Source: Anaerolineae bacterium (lineage in GTDB: Bacteria; Chloroflexota; Anaerolineae; B4-G1; SLSP01). Taken from it: DNA of 18,599 bases. This document shows, piece by piece, positions 1-7,127 of this stretch. Both the position numbers and the translations under genes were made by a program. The notes below the pieces were generated by a model. That model did not search any database, was not told the DNA's origin, and saw nothing but the letters and a program-made list of their open reading frames with translations. How positions within the stretch are numbered: the stretch's first letter is position 1; every line of letters begins with the position of its first letter. The stretch lies in the NCBI GenBank assembly GCA_016934645.1, contig JAFGSL010000322.1, positions 1 through 18,599 of the forward strand, in the 5' to 3' direction.

Positions 1-1
1 G

Positions 2-1153
2 ATTGACGCGATGGTGCCGGTCTCCAAAACCTTTGTTGCCTACGACAACTTCTTCGATGCGATTGAGGCGCTGCGCACGCGCGAGATCGACGTCTACGGC
101 GACATGCGCCACCGGCTGGAGCGCGCGCGACGGCTGGTAGCAGGGACAGAAGTCGTGGCGCAGACAACGTGGGCGCCAATGGCGATGGCCTACCGTCAAG
201 ATGACCCCTTCTTCGCCAACCTGGTGGCACTGACATTCCAGGATATAGCCGTTGACGGCACACGTGACACGCTCTACACGCGCTGGCTGCCGAGCGTCTC
301 ACCGCCGAGTATCGCATCGTTGCCGGGCAGCGCGTCGGCTCCCACATCTACCGAGACACCACAGCAGCTTTCCACATTGGATATACTTGCGCGTATTCGC
401 GTGCGTGGATCGTTGGCGGTAGGTTATTTCACCGACCGCTGGCCTTACAGCGGTAACCGTGCCGACGGCGTGCCTACCGGCTTTGAGGTGCGGTTGGTCG
501 AACGCATTGCCGAGCGGTGGCTTGGCAGTCGTCAAGCTGTCACTTTTGTGCCTGTGACCGAGATCGATGCTTTTACACGACTGGCCCAAGGTGAGGTCGA
601 TATGCTCGTCGGCAACCGGATCCATACCCGCGAAGCCGAGTTACAGGTTGATTTCTCACTCCAGATTATCGACGATGGTGTCAGTATTTTCTCGCTAGCT
701 GCTGCGCCGGTTGCGGATTTGACGGCGCTTGGTGGGCAACCTGTGGGTGTACTGGCAGGATCGGAAGGTGAGCGCGTTTTGCCCAGTTTGGCCCAGGCGG
801 CCGGCGTCGGCCTCTCAACCGTGCAATACACAGATGTCCCCGCTGCCATCACGGGTTTGCAACAGGGCGAAGTGGCCGCGATTGTATCCGAACGATGCCC
901 ATTTTTGGAAATCCTCTTTACGCAGCCGGGATTTGCGATGACTGACCGACGCTATACTTATCGCCCGGTTGCCATCGTCCTGCCGCAGGGAGATTCAAGT
1001 TACCGCGATTTGGTGAATTTGACATTAGCGACACTGCAAGAAAACAGCACATATCAGGAACTATATAGTGTATGGTTTGATGATCCCGTGCCCACACTAG
1101 ATGTCCCGCCTGGACATCCGGCGGTGCCGTTGGTAATCACGCCGGCGGAATAA
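2..1153 (+). CDS. Twin solute-binding (SBP_bac_3-like) protein, 5' end outside window
   Basis: The reading frame is open at the left edge (Ile-Asp-Ala precede the first Met at 11), so the N-terminus is missing. Counting from that Met, residues 1-95 look like the C-terminal lobe of a family 3 periplasmic solute-binding domain, ending in the usual short helix before a Trp (TLYTRW). Residues about 96-120 are a Pro/Ser/Thr linker. Residues 121-365 form a second, complete domain of the same family: it opens with LDILARIRVRGSLAVGY, has a GFEVRLVERIAERW segment and ends YQELYSVWFDD. Such domains bind amino acids or similar small polar solutes outside the membrane, for an ABC importer or a sensor. 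No transporter permease or ATPase follows, so the partner is unknown. The fusion of two binding domains in one chain is visible; the ligand cannot be predicted. Confidence 0.85.
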   Translation: MDAMVPVSKTFVAYDNFFDAIEALRTREIDVYGDMRHRLERARRLVAGTEVVAQTTWAPMAMAYRQDDPFFANLVALTFQDIAVDGTRDTLYTRWLPSVSPPSIASLPGSASAPTSTETPQQLSTLDILARIRVRGSLAVGYFTDRWPYSGNRADGVPTGFEVRLVERIAERWLGSRQAVTFVPVTEIDAFTRLAQGEVDMLVGNRIHTREAELQVDFSLQIIDDGVSIFSLAAAPVADLTALGGQPVGVLAGSEGERVLPSLAQAAGVGLSTVQYTDVPAAITGLQQGEVAAIVSERCPFLEILFTQPGFAMTDRRYTYRPVAIVLPQGDSSYRDLVNLTLATLQENSTYQELYSVWFDDPVPTLDVPPGHPAVPLVITPAE

Positions 1154-1205
1154 GGCACTGAGTTTATCAGGCCGGTATGAGCAAGGGAACACTTTGCACA
1201 CAAAA

Positions 1206-1233
1206 TTGCCGTCTACAAAAACTCGCCTATAAT
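1206..1233 (+). promoter_or_regulatory. Candidate sigma70-type promoter of the S1-domain gene
   Basis: A perfect TATAAT (1228-1233) lies 16 bases after TTGCCG (1206-1211). Transcription would start near 1240. This makes the upstream ATG at 1239 an unlikely start codon and supports the ATG at 1272. A second TTGCAC at 1194-1199 is too far away (28 bases) to be the matching -35. Confidence 0.6.
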
Positions 1234-1271
1234 AAGAAATGGGAACTAATCACGGCCAGGAGAAATCAACG

Positions 1272-2483
1272 ATGAAGGCAACCGCCTCAGAAGCAGGCGT
1301 CGACAAAGATGTGATGGGTGTGCTTTTGGACCAGTACATGGAGACCAATGAATATCGCCGCGGCGACGTGGTCGAAGGTGTGATCGCATCTGTCAGTGAC
1401 AAAACCATTCTCAGCGACATCGGAGGTAAGTGTGATGCCATCGTTCATCCCCGCGAAGTAGAAAGGATGATGCCCAAAGACCTCTATGCCCTCAAACCGG
1501 GCCAAGGCGTGAGTGTCTACGTAATCGAAAAAAGCGATGATGATGACACCATGCTGGTATCGTTGGCACGGGCAGCGCAGCAGAGCGATTGGGATCGTGC
1601 ACGTAAACTGCTGCGGAGCGAAGAGCCGGTGTCCCTACCGGTAGTCGACATCAACAAGGGCGGCGTGATTGTACGTTTGGGGCGACTACGCGGCTTTGTG
1701 CCTGGTTCACAGTTGTTGTCGAACTGGCGTATCCATCAAAGCAATGATGAAGAGGAACAACGTTGGGAAGCACTTCTCGGCCAAACCCTCACACTGTGCG
1801 TCATTGAGGTCACGCCGGAGCGCAATCGGCTGATCCTCTCCGAGCGGCGTGCGGCCGACAGCAAAGTGGTCAAACGCCGCCTTCTGGAGAAGCTCAAGGT
1901 GGGAGCCATAGCGCGCGGCATCATCAACAACGTGGTGCCGTTTGGCGCTTTCGTCAATGTCAACGGCGTGGATGGTTTGCTGCACATCTCTGAGCTGTCC
2001 TGGAAGCGCGTTACCCGGCCACAGGAAATCGTGCAGGTAGGCCAGGAACTGGATGTCTACATCTTGGACATCAATCTGGAACAGGAACGACTGGGGCTGA
2101 GCCTCAAAAGGCTGACTGCCGATCCCTGGGAGAGCCTGGGAGATATCTACAAAGAAGGCGATCTGGTCGAAGTCACCATTGTCAATCTGACGACGTTCGG
2201 TGCCTTCGCCGCGTTGATTGAAAAACCGGAAATCGAAGGGCTAATTCACATTTCGGAACTAGCCAATCACCAGGTTGCTCGCCCACAAGACATCGTCAAG
2301 ATTGGCGAATGCCATCTGGCAAAAATTATCTCCCTGCAGCCAAGCGAACGGCGCGTCGCCTTTAGCATAAAGCAGGCTGAGTCAGTGCCAACAGAGATAT
2401 CAGAAACGGTAGTGGATGAGGCAGTCGCCGATAGTACCGCTGAGGCCGGACCAGATGTTGAGGCACAGCCAGATACTGTATAA
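1272..2483 (+). CDS. S1-domain RNA-binding protein (ribosomal protein S1-like, four S1 repeats)
   Basis: The 403-residue protein contains four S1 (OB-fold) RNA-binding repeats at about residues 28-100, 113-198, 213-284 and 300-370, followed by an acidic tail of about 30 residues. Repeats 3 and 4 are the most canonical: GIINNVVPFGAFVNVNGVDG with LLHISELSW, and TIVNLTTFGAFAALI with GLIHISELA. In bacteria, S1-type proteins hold mRNA on the 30S ribosomal subunit and help start translation. Four repeats match the shorter S1 forms outside Proteobacteria (Escherichia coli S1 has six). The start at 1272 was chosen because AGGAGA (1258-1263) precedes it by 8 bases and the promoter rules out the ATG at 1239. 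With its own promoter and the terminator at 2550-2575 it appears to be a single-gene transcript. It could be the main rpsA or a paralogue; the window does not decide this. Confidence 0.9.
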   Translation: MKATASEAGVDKDVMGVLLDQYMETNEYRRGDVVEGVIASVSDKTILSDIGGKCDAIVHPREVERMMPKDLYALKPGQGVSVYVIEKSDDDDTMLVSLARAAQQSDWDRARKLLRSEEPVSLPVVDINKGGVIVRLGRLRGFVPGSQLLSNWRIHQSNDEEEQRWEALLGQTLTLCVIEVTPERNRLILSERRAADSKVVKRRLLEKLKVGAIARGIINNVVPFGAFVNVNGVDGLLHISELSWKRVTRPQEIVQVGQELDVYILDINLEQERLGLSLKRLTADPWESLGDIYKEGDLVEVTIVNLTTFGAFAALIEKPEIEGLIHISELANHQVARPQDIVKIGECHLAKIISLQPSERRVAFSIKQAESVPTEISETVVDEAVADSTAEAGPDVEAQPDTV

Positions 2484-2549
2484 CCTTAAATCACATAGAT
2501 AGGCCTTTGCCCGCGGTTTGGCAAGCGCGACGGTAAAGCTTCACAACGC

Positions 2550-2575
2550 AGCCCCGGTACCTTGCCGGGGCTTTT
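2550..2575 (+). terminator. Rho-independent terminator after the S1-domain gene
   Basis: AGCCCCGG (2550-2557) pairs perfectly with CCGGGGCT (2565-2572) across a 7-base loop, and the run TTTT (2572-2575) follows at once. It lies about 65 bases after the S1 gene stop codon. It also falls inside the longest possible upstream extension of the next ORF, which argues that the next gene starts later, at 2608. Confidence 0.85.
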
Positions 2576-2607
2576 GTGACCCAAGATCGAGAGGCGAGGA
2601 TTGCACA

Positions 2608-3054
2608 ATGACAGACGATAACCCAGGCCATGTGTGTCCCAATTGCGATACGCTTAATGAACAATCGGCTAGCTTTTGCCGGAAGTGTGGCGTCGCTCTA
2701 ACGCGGCGTTGTTCATACTGCGATACCGTTAACTGGATCGATGATGAACACTGCGTACAGTGCGGGGCAGCCCTTGATATCCTAGAGTGGATTGTCCGGC
2801 GCGACAATCTAGGCGTGGCAGGTCGGCTCAATGAGCAGATGGATGAGGCCGGGCAGATCAAGGCGGTCGAAACGGCCGCTTCGCAAGCACGCATGGAGCG
2901 TATGCTGGCCGAAGAGCGCGAAATGCGTGAAGCGCTGCGACTACGTCTGATCGAACAGAAGGCCCAGGAAAAGAAAGCTCTGACGATTGTGCTATCCGTT
3001 GCAGGCGTCGTCTTGCTCATCATAGTGATTGTGGCACTGGTCGTAGGATTGTAG
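2608..3054 (+). CDS. Double zinc-ribbon protein with C-terminal membrane anchor
   Basis: This 148-residue protein has two zinc-ribbon modules near the N-terminus: C10-x2-C13 with C24-x2-C27, and C35-x2-C38 with C49-x2-C52. A charged, probably coiled-coil helix follows (about 85-122, rich in Glu, Arg and Gln), then one hydrophobic membrane segment (about 124-146) at the very C-terminus. The expected layout is a cytoplasmic zinc-binding head on a stalk, tail-anchored in the membrane. The start at 2608 has CGAGGA (2595-2600) seven bases upstream; a longer reading from TTG 2518 would pass through the terminator. It precedes the AmmeMemoRadiSam genes by about 120 bases on the same strand. No specific function is recognised; zinc ribbons of this kind often bind nucleic acid or partner proteins, which is only a possibility here. 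Confidence 0.8.
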   Translation: MTDDNPGHVCPNCDTLNEQSASFCRKCGVALTRRCSYCDTVNWIDDEHCVQCGAALDILEWIVRRDNLGVAGRLNEQMDEAGQIKAVETAASQARMERMLAEEREMREALRLRLIEQKAQEKKALTIVLSVAGVVLLIIVIVALVVGL

Positions 3055-3175
3055 CACGGCGCAACGCAGGTTGCTTCACAAATACCTGGAGGTACAAATA
3101 CCGCTCGCCGTCTGCATCCAGATTGACCAAGAGCTGGAGCAAAGGGGAATTTGATTACTCCAAAGGAGTGCCGGT

Positions 3176-4198
3176 ATGTTGAAGGAAGCTGAACTGGTAC
3201 GCGAGTTGAAAGATCAAGCCGTTCAATGCCGTGTCTGCGAGCATTATTGCACGCTGCATCCCGGAGACTGGGGTAAGTGCGGCGTCCGCGTCAATCGCGA
3301 GGGAAAAATCTACCTCGCCGTTTACAGCAACGCCGTCGCAGCTCACGTCGATCCGATTGAAAAGAAACCCCTGTTCCACTTTCTCCCCGGTAGCCGTGCG
3401 TTCTCAATCGGGACATATGGATGTAACATGCGCTGCGCCTGGTGCCAGAACTGGCAGATTTCTCAGGTCCGCCAGATCGACACACGGCGCAATAGCGGCA
3501 GAGATGCTCTGTCGCCGGAGGAGGTGGTAGAGGCCGCGCTACAGCATCATAGCGCTTCCATTGCCTACACCTATAACGAGCCCACCGTCTTCTTCGAATA
3601 CACCTACGACACGGCAAAACTGGCCCGCGAACACGGTCTCAAGAATGTCTACGTCTCCAATGGATTTATGTCGCCCGAAACATTGGAACGCCTTGCGCCG
3701 TATCTCGATGGCATCAACGTCGACCTCAAAGGCTTCACAAACGAGCTGTACGAGCAGTATTCGGGCGCGCGGCTTGAACCGATCAAGCGCAACATCGCCG
3801 CCATCGCCCACGAGACTAACATCTGGATCGAGGTGACGACACTCGTGATCCCCGACCTCAATGATTCGGATGACGAACTGCGGGCGGCAGCCGCGTGGTT
3901 GGCGAAAGTTGATCCGGAGATACCCTGGCATTTGAGCGCATTTCATCCCGATTATCAGATGCTCAATCGCTCCCGTACCCCTAACGCCACGCTTGAAAGG
4001 GCTTACGCTATTGGCAAAGCCGCCGGGCTCCGGTACATTTATCTGGGCAACGTGCTCGATCCCAAACACGAAAGCACCGTTTGTCCCGCCTGTGACACCG
4101 TGTTAATTGAACGCTATGGATACAGCACCCGCGTGCGTTGGGCGACACCGGGCGTGTGTCCCACATGCAACACGCGGATACCTGGAGTTTGGAGTTAA
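3176..4198 (+). CDS. amrS: AmmeMemoRadiSam system radical SAM enzyme
   Basis: The 340-residue protein carries the radical SAM signature C83-x3-C87-x2-C90 within GTYGCNMRCAWCQNW, which binds the [4Fe-4S] cluster that cleaves S-adenosylmethionine. Other family marks are the N-terminal cysteine group (C18, C21, C25, C35) and the segments AYTYNEPTVFFEY, VSNGF, DGINVDLKGF and WHLSAFHPDYQM. Two C-terminal CxxC pairs (C303/C306, C328/C331) look like a zinc ribbon. This architecture resembles pyruvate formate-lyase-activating enzymes but matches the subgroup found with Memo and AMMECR1 genes, which follow here in that order. The substrate is not known to me. The start has AAAGGAG (3162-3168) seven bases upstream. 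Length is normal and all cluster ligands are present. Likely the first gene of the three-gene unit. Confidence 0.93.
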   Translation: MLKEAELVRELKDQAVQCRVCEHYCTLHPGDWGKCGVRVNREGKIYLAVYSNAVAAHVDPIEKKPLFHFLPGSRAFSIGTYGCNMRCAWCQNWQISQVRQIDTRRNSGRDALSPEEVVEAALQHHSASIAYTYNEPTVFFEYTYDTAKLAREHGLKNVYVSNGFMSPETLERLAPYLDGINVDLKGFTNELYEQYSGARLEPIKRNIAAIAHETNIWIEVTTLVIPDLNDSDDELRAAAAWLAKVDPEIPWHLSAFHPDYQMLNRSRTPNATLERAYAIGKAAGLRYIYLGNVLDPKHESTVCPACDTVLIERYGYSTRVRWATPGVCPTCNTRIPGVWS

Positions 4199-4299
4199 AC
4201 CAAAGACTACAAAGGCCTTGTGAACCACGATCCGCTATGAACTCCTTATGACACAGGCATAGGTCGAGGCTTTTGCCCTCTGACGAAAGGAGAATTGCT

Positions 4300-5103
4300 A
4301 TGACTGAAACGATACGCCCCGCTGCAGTAGCCGGTATGTTTTACCCGGATGGCCCAAACGCGCTGCAGAAAACCGTCAATGATTATCTGAATCAGGCCAA
4401 CCCGCCGGCACTGTCTAACGCACGTGCGGTGATTGCGCCGCATGCTGGATATGTTTACTCCGGGCCGGTCGCCGCGTTTGCCTACAAGGCCCTTCTCAAC
4501 CGCGCCACACCTCCCAAACGTGTCTATGTGATGGGGCCATCCCATCGCGTGTGGTTTGCGGGTGTTGCGTTGGCGGACTATGCCGCCTTCGATACCCCAC
4601 TTGGCACACAACCGCTGGACAGCAAGAAAATCCACGCGCTGATCGACTCCGGTGCGCCGTTTGCCGCGTACAACGCCGCGCACGCCCAGGAACACAGCCT
4701 CGAAGTCCAATTTCCCTTCTTGCGCGTCACCTTTCCCGATACACCTGTCGTGCCGCTGCTCTTCGGCGATGTGGATCCACTCGTCGTGGGCCGGAAGTTG
4801 GACGAATTCCTCGAACCGGACGATGTCATCATCGTCAGTTCGGACCTGAGCCACTTCCATGATAACCGGACGGCGCACACACTTGATCATCAATTCCTGG
4901 ACGCGGTACTCAGCGGTGACCAGCGTGGAGCAGCGCGCGGCGAGGCCTGCGGGCAAGCGCCAGCGATCGCGTTGATGCTGTTAGCGGACAAGTATGGCTG
5001 GAAACCCTACCTGCTGGACTACCGCACCTCCGGCGATGTCACCGGCGACACACGGCGCGTGGTCGGATACGCCTCCGTCGGCTACGAGGAGGTAGCGCAA
5101 TGA
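4300..5103 (+). CDS. amrB: AmmeMemoRadiSam system protein B (Memo family)
   Basis: The 267-residue protein matches the Memo family, related in fold to extradiol (LigB-type) dioxygenases. Visible family motifs are PAAVAGMFYP (7-16), APHAGYVYSG with H48, MGPSHR with H82, QEHSLEVQFPFL (130-141), SSDLSHF with H185, the pair C217-G218, and a C-terminal DYRTSGDVTGD..VGYAS segment. H48, H82 and probably H185 or H193, with C217, correspond to the metal-pocket residues described in human MEMO1, so the site looks intact. The bacterial protein's reaction is not established to my knowledge. The start at ATG 4300 has AAAGGAG (4286-4292) seven bases upstream; the TTG at 4273 would place that site inside the gene. 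It lies about 100 bases after the radical SAM gene and overlaps the next gene by 4 bases, so co-translation is likely. Confidence 0.93.
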   Translation: MTETIRPAAVAGMFYPDGPNALQKTVNDYLNQANPPALSNARAVIAPHAGYVYSGPVAAFAYKALLNRATPPKRVYVMGPSHRVWFAGVALADYAAFDTPLGTQPLDSKKIHALIDSGAPFAAYNAAHAQEHSLEVQFPFLRVTFPDTPVVPLLFGDVDPLVVGRKLDEFLEPDDVIIVSSDLSHFHDNRTAHTLDHQFLDAVLSGDQRGAARGEACGQAPAIALMLLADKYGWKPYLLDYRTSGDVTGDTRRVVGYASVGYEEVAQ

Positions 5104-5672
5104 GCACCGCCCCTTTGACGGTCGACGAAGGCAGCTACCTGCTCGAGTTGGCTCGCGCGACGATCGCGAACGTCGTAGGTGCCCAACCCTCTAGCACTTT
5201 GCCCGATCCTCCACTCCGGCTCACTGCGCCCGGTGCAGCGTTTGTCACCCTGCGCACGCGGCGTGGTGACCTGCGCGGCTGCATCGGCTCACTGGAGGCG
5301 CGCCGTCCCCTCGTCGAGGATGTGCGCGAGAACGCCATCGCCGCCGCCCTCCGCGACCCACGTTTCCCACCGGTGAAAACTGCCGAGTTGGCCAACCTCG
5401 TCGTGGAAGTCTCGGTGCTGACCACACCGGAGCCGTTGGACTTCGACGGGCCGGAGGATCTCCTGCGCAAGCTGCGCCCCAATATTGACGGTGTGCTCAT
5501 CGAGCGCGGCTGGAACCGGGCGACGTTCTTGCCGCAGGTGTGGGAGCAATTGCCGTCGCCCGAAGAGTTTCTCGGCAATCTGTGTTACAAAGCCGGCCTG
5601 CCGCCCAACGCCTGGCATTGGCCTGACCTCAAAATCTCGATCTACCAGGTGGAGAAGTTCGAGGAGGCATGA
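5100..5672 (+). CDS. amrA: AmmeMemoRadiSam system protein A (AMMECR1 family)
   Basis: The 190-residue protein is a full AMMECR1 domain. The family's best-known motif, LRGCIGS, is at residues 58-64 with C61. Further marks are the DPRFPPV segment near residue 86, EVSVLTTPEPL, DGVLIERGWNRATFLPQVW and PSPEEFLGNLCYKAGL. Human AMMECR1 is a small cytosolic protein linked to a developmental syndrome; its biochemical role and that of bacterial homologues remain unclear. Its ATG overlaps the stop of the Memo gene (ATGA, 5100-5103), typical of translational coupling and suggesting matched amounts of the two proteins. About 100 bases separate it from the next gene. No missing key residues or unusual insertions were seen. 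Confidence 0.93.
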   Translation: MSTAPLTVDEGSYLLELARATIANVVGAQPSSTLPDPPLRLTAPGAAFVTLRTRRGDLRGCIGSLEARRPLVEDVRENAIAAALRDPRFPPVKTAELANLVVEVSVLTTPEPLDFDGPEDLLRKLRPNIDGVLIERGWNRATFLPQVWEQLPSPEEFLGNLCYKAGLPPNAWHWPDLKISIYQVEKFEEA

Positions 5673-5775
5673 CGATTTGCTCCGGTGCAACCTTCCTCCC
5701 AAGCGTGCGTATTAAACATAGATATTGCATATGAGCACTACGCGCGCTCAATGAGAATAAATTCAGGGAGGAACA

Positions 5776-6276
5776 ATGAATACCGAAAAAGAATTCTACA
5801 ATGTAACACCGGAACCTGACGCGGAGTCGACTGCGGCGAATCCCACTCCGGCAGCGACTGCATTACAGCCGCTTTCGCCCGCCGACGAACGCACCTGGGC
5901 GATGCTGGCACATCTGAGCGTCCTGCTCAACCTCGTCACCGGCTTCTTGGGCGTCGGAGCGGCGCTGTTGATCTACCTCATCTACAAAGACCGCTCGCGC
6001 TACGTGGCGTACCAGGCGATGCAGGCATTCCTTATGCAATTGCTCTTTTGGGCAGGGGGCGGCGTGCTGATCGGCATAATGTGGGCCGTCGTTGGAGCGC
6101 TCAGCGCGATCCTGGTAGGCATCTTGCTCATCCCCATTGCGCTGCTTCTCACGCCGATCTTGCTGGTCTTCCCCCTCATCGCGCTGGGGTACGGCGTCTA
6201 CGGCAGCATCGAGACATCCAACGGTAAAGATTTCCGCTATTGGCTGGTCAGCGACTGGGCATTGAATCTGATTTAG
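5776..6276 (+). CDS. DUF4870-family membrane protein
   Basis: The 166-residue protein begins with about 38 polar, Pro/Ala/Thr-rich residues and then has the DUF4870 (Tic20-like) pattern: ERTWAMLAHLSVLLN, a hydrophobic segment, a short basic loop (IYKDRSRYVAYQAMQAF, where the family often has a His-x2-Gln-Ala motif), and further hydrophobic stretches at about 84-107 and 110-137. It ends with a polar tail containing SNGKDFRYWLVSDW. Three to four membrane helices are expected. Family members are small integral membrane proteins without a defined function. AGGGAGG (5765-5771) lies just before the ATG. The stop codon lies inside the longest version of the next gene, so the two may be translationally linked. 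Confidence 0.85.
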   Translation: MNTEKEFYNVTPEPDAESTAANPTPAATALQPLSPADERTWAMLAHLSVLLNLVTGFLGVGAALLIYLIYKDRSRYVAYQAMQAFLMQLLFWAGGGVLIGIMWAVVGALSAILVGILLIPIALLLTPILLVFPLIALGYGVYGSIETSNGKDFRYWLVSDWALNLI

Positions 6277-7025
6277 CTCACGCGCCAGACCAACGTGCGC
6301 CAGCCTGCACCTTGATGGGTGCGCCGGTTCACGACGTGACGATGGCGGAAACGCTCGCCCTCATTGCGCAGTGGATTGACGCAGGCGGGACGCACCAAAT
6401 CGCCACCGTCAACCCGGAATTCTTGATGAAGGCGCGCCACGATCCAAACTTTAGGGCGACCCTGAAAAGGGCCGCCCTTTGTATTCCCGATGGGATCGGC
6501 GTGTTGTGGGCCGCGCGGCTGCGTGGCAAGAAACTGCGCGAACGGGTCGCCGGATCGGATCTCGTACCCCGGCTCGCGGCGGAAGCGGCGCAGCACGGCT
6601 GGCGCATCTTTTACCTGGGCGCTGCGCCCGGCGTAGCGGAGAAGGCGGCAGCAATCCTGGCGGCGCACTACCCTGGGTTGAACGTCGCGGGATGTTACGC
6701 CGGTTCACCCGCACCCGAAGAGGAAGAGGACATCGTAGCACAAGTGCGCGCAGCGCAGGCCGACATTCTGCTCGTGGCCTACGGCGCGCCCAAGCAAGAC
6801 CTCTGGCTGGATTGCAATCTAGCCCGCACCGGGGCCGCTGTCGGCATCGGCGTGGGCGGGTCCTTCGATTTCATCGCCGGGGTGTCTCAGCGCGCGCCAC
6901 GCTGGATTCAACGCCTCGGCCTGGAGTGGCTCTACCGGCTCGCGCGCGAGCCGTGGCGCTGGCGGCGGCAGTTGGCACTGCCGCACTTCGCGTGGCTGGT
7001 TCTAACGGGGCGTGACGCGCCTTGA
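6240..7025 (+). CDS. WecG/TagA/CpsF family glycosyltransferase
   Basis: These enzymes (GT26) transfer N-acetylmannosamine or a related sugar to a lipid-linked acceptor in cell-wall teichoic acid, enterobacterial common antigen or exopolysaccharide synthesis, at the inner face of the membrane. Numbered from TTG 6240 (261 residues), the family pattern is complete: LMGAPVHDVTM (25-35), the TVNPEF strand with T56, the PDGIG loop with D84 (the position of the proposed catalytic Asp), ERVAGSDL, FYLGAAP, AYGAPKQDLW, GVGGSFDFIAG, and the C-terminal RAPRWIQRLGLEWLYRL..EPWRWRR appendage. The start is uncertain. ATG 6315 lacks a Shine-Dalgarno and would remove most of the first beta strand, so I prefer TTG 6240, although it overlaps the previous gene by 37 bases. 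No other polysaccharide gene is visible nearby. Confidence 0.9.
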   Translation: MAGQRLGIESDLAHAPDQRAPACTLMGAPVHDVTMAETLALIAQWIDAGGTHQIATVNPEFLMKARHDPNFRATLKRAALCIPDGIGVLWAARLRGKKLRERVAGSDLVPRLAAEAAQHGWRIFYLGAAPGVAEKAAAILAAHYPGLNVAGCYAGSPAPEEEEDIVAQVRAAQADILLVAYGAPKQDLWLDCNLARTGAAVGIGVGGSFDFIAGVSQRAPRWIQRLGLEWLYRLAREPWRWRRQLALPHFAWLVLTGRDAP

Positions 7026-7060
7026 ATGTGTACCCCCAACTCCCGTGATAAAAAGCTTGC

Positions 7061-7110
7061 GCGGGATCACAATCCCGCACCGCCATAGCAACGGCGGATT
7101 GTGATCCGCC
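7061..7110. repeat. Paired-hairpin intergenic repeat, copy 1
   Basis: Two short hairpins stand side by side. In the first, GCGGGAT (7061-7067) pairs with ATCCCGC (7072-7078) around loop CACA. In the second, GGCGGAT (7093-7099) pairs with ATCCGCC (7104-7110) around loop TGTG. A matching element in opposite orientation is at 11937-11986. This copy lies between two genes transcribed towards each other (stops at 7025 and 7128), so it may end transcription from both sides. There is no strong T run, so the terminator role is inferred from position. Confidence 0.75.
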
Positions 7111-7127
7111 GGAAGCACTTGGGAAAA

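Noticed and set aside
1239..1271. Earlier ATG for the S1-domain gene
   Set aside because: It coincides with the predicted transcription start after TATAAT 1228-1233 and has no ribosome site; ATG 1272 has a good one.
2518..2607. Upstream TTG extension of the zinc-ribbon protein
   Set aside because: The extension would run through the terminator hairpin 2550-2575; ATG 2608 has a ribosome site.
4273..4299. TTG extension of the Memo gene
   Set aside because: It would contain the AAAGGAG that serves ATG 4300, and Memo proteins begin close to the PAAVAGMFYP motif.
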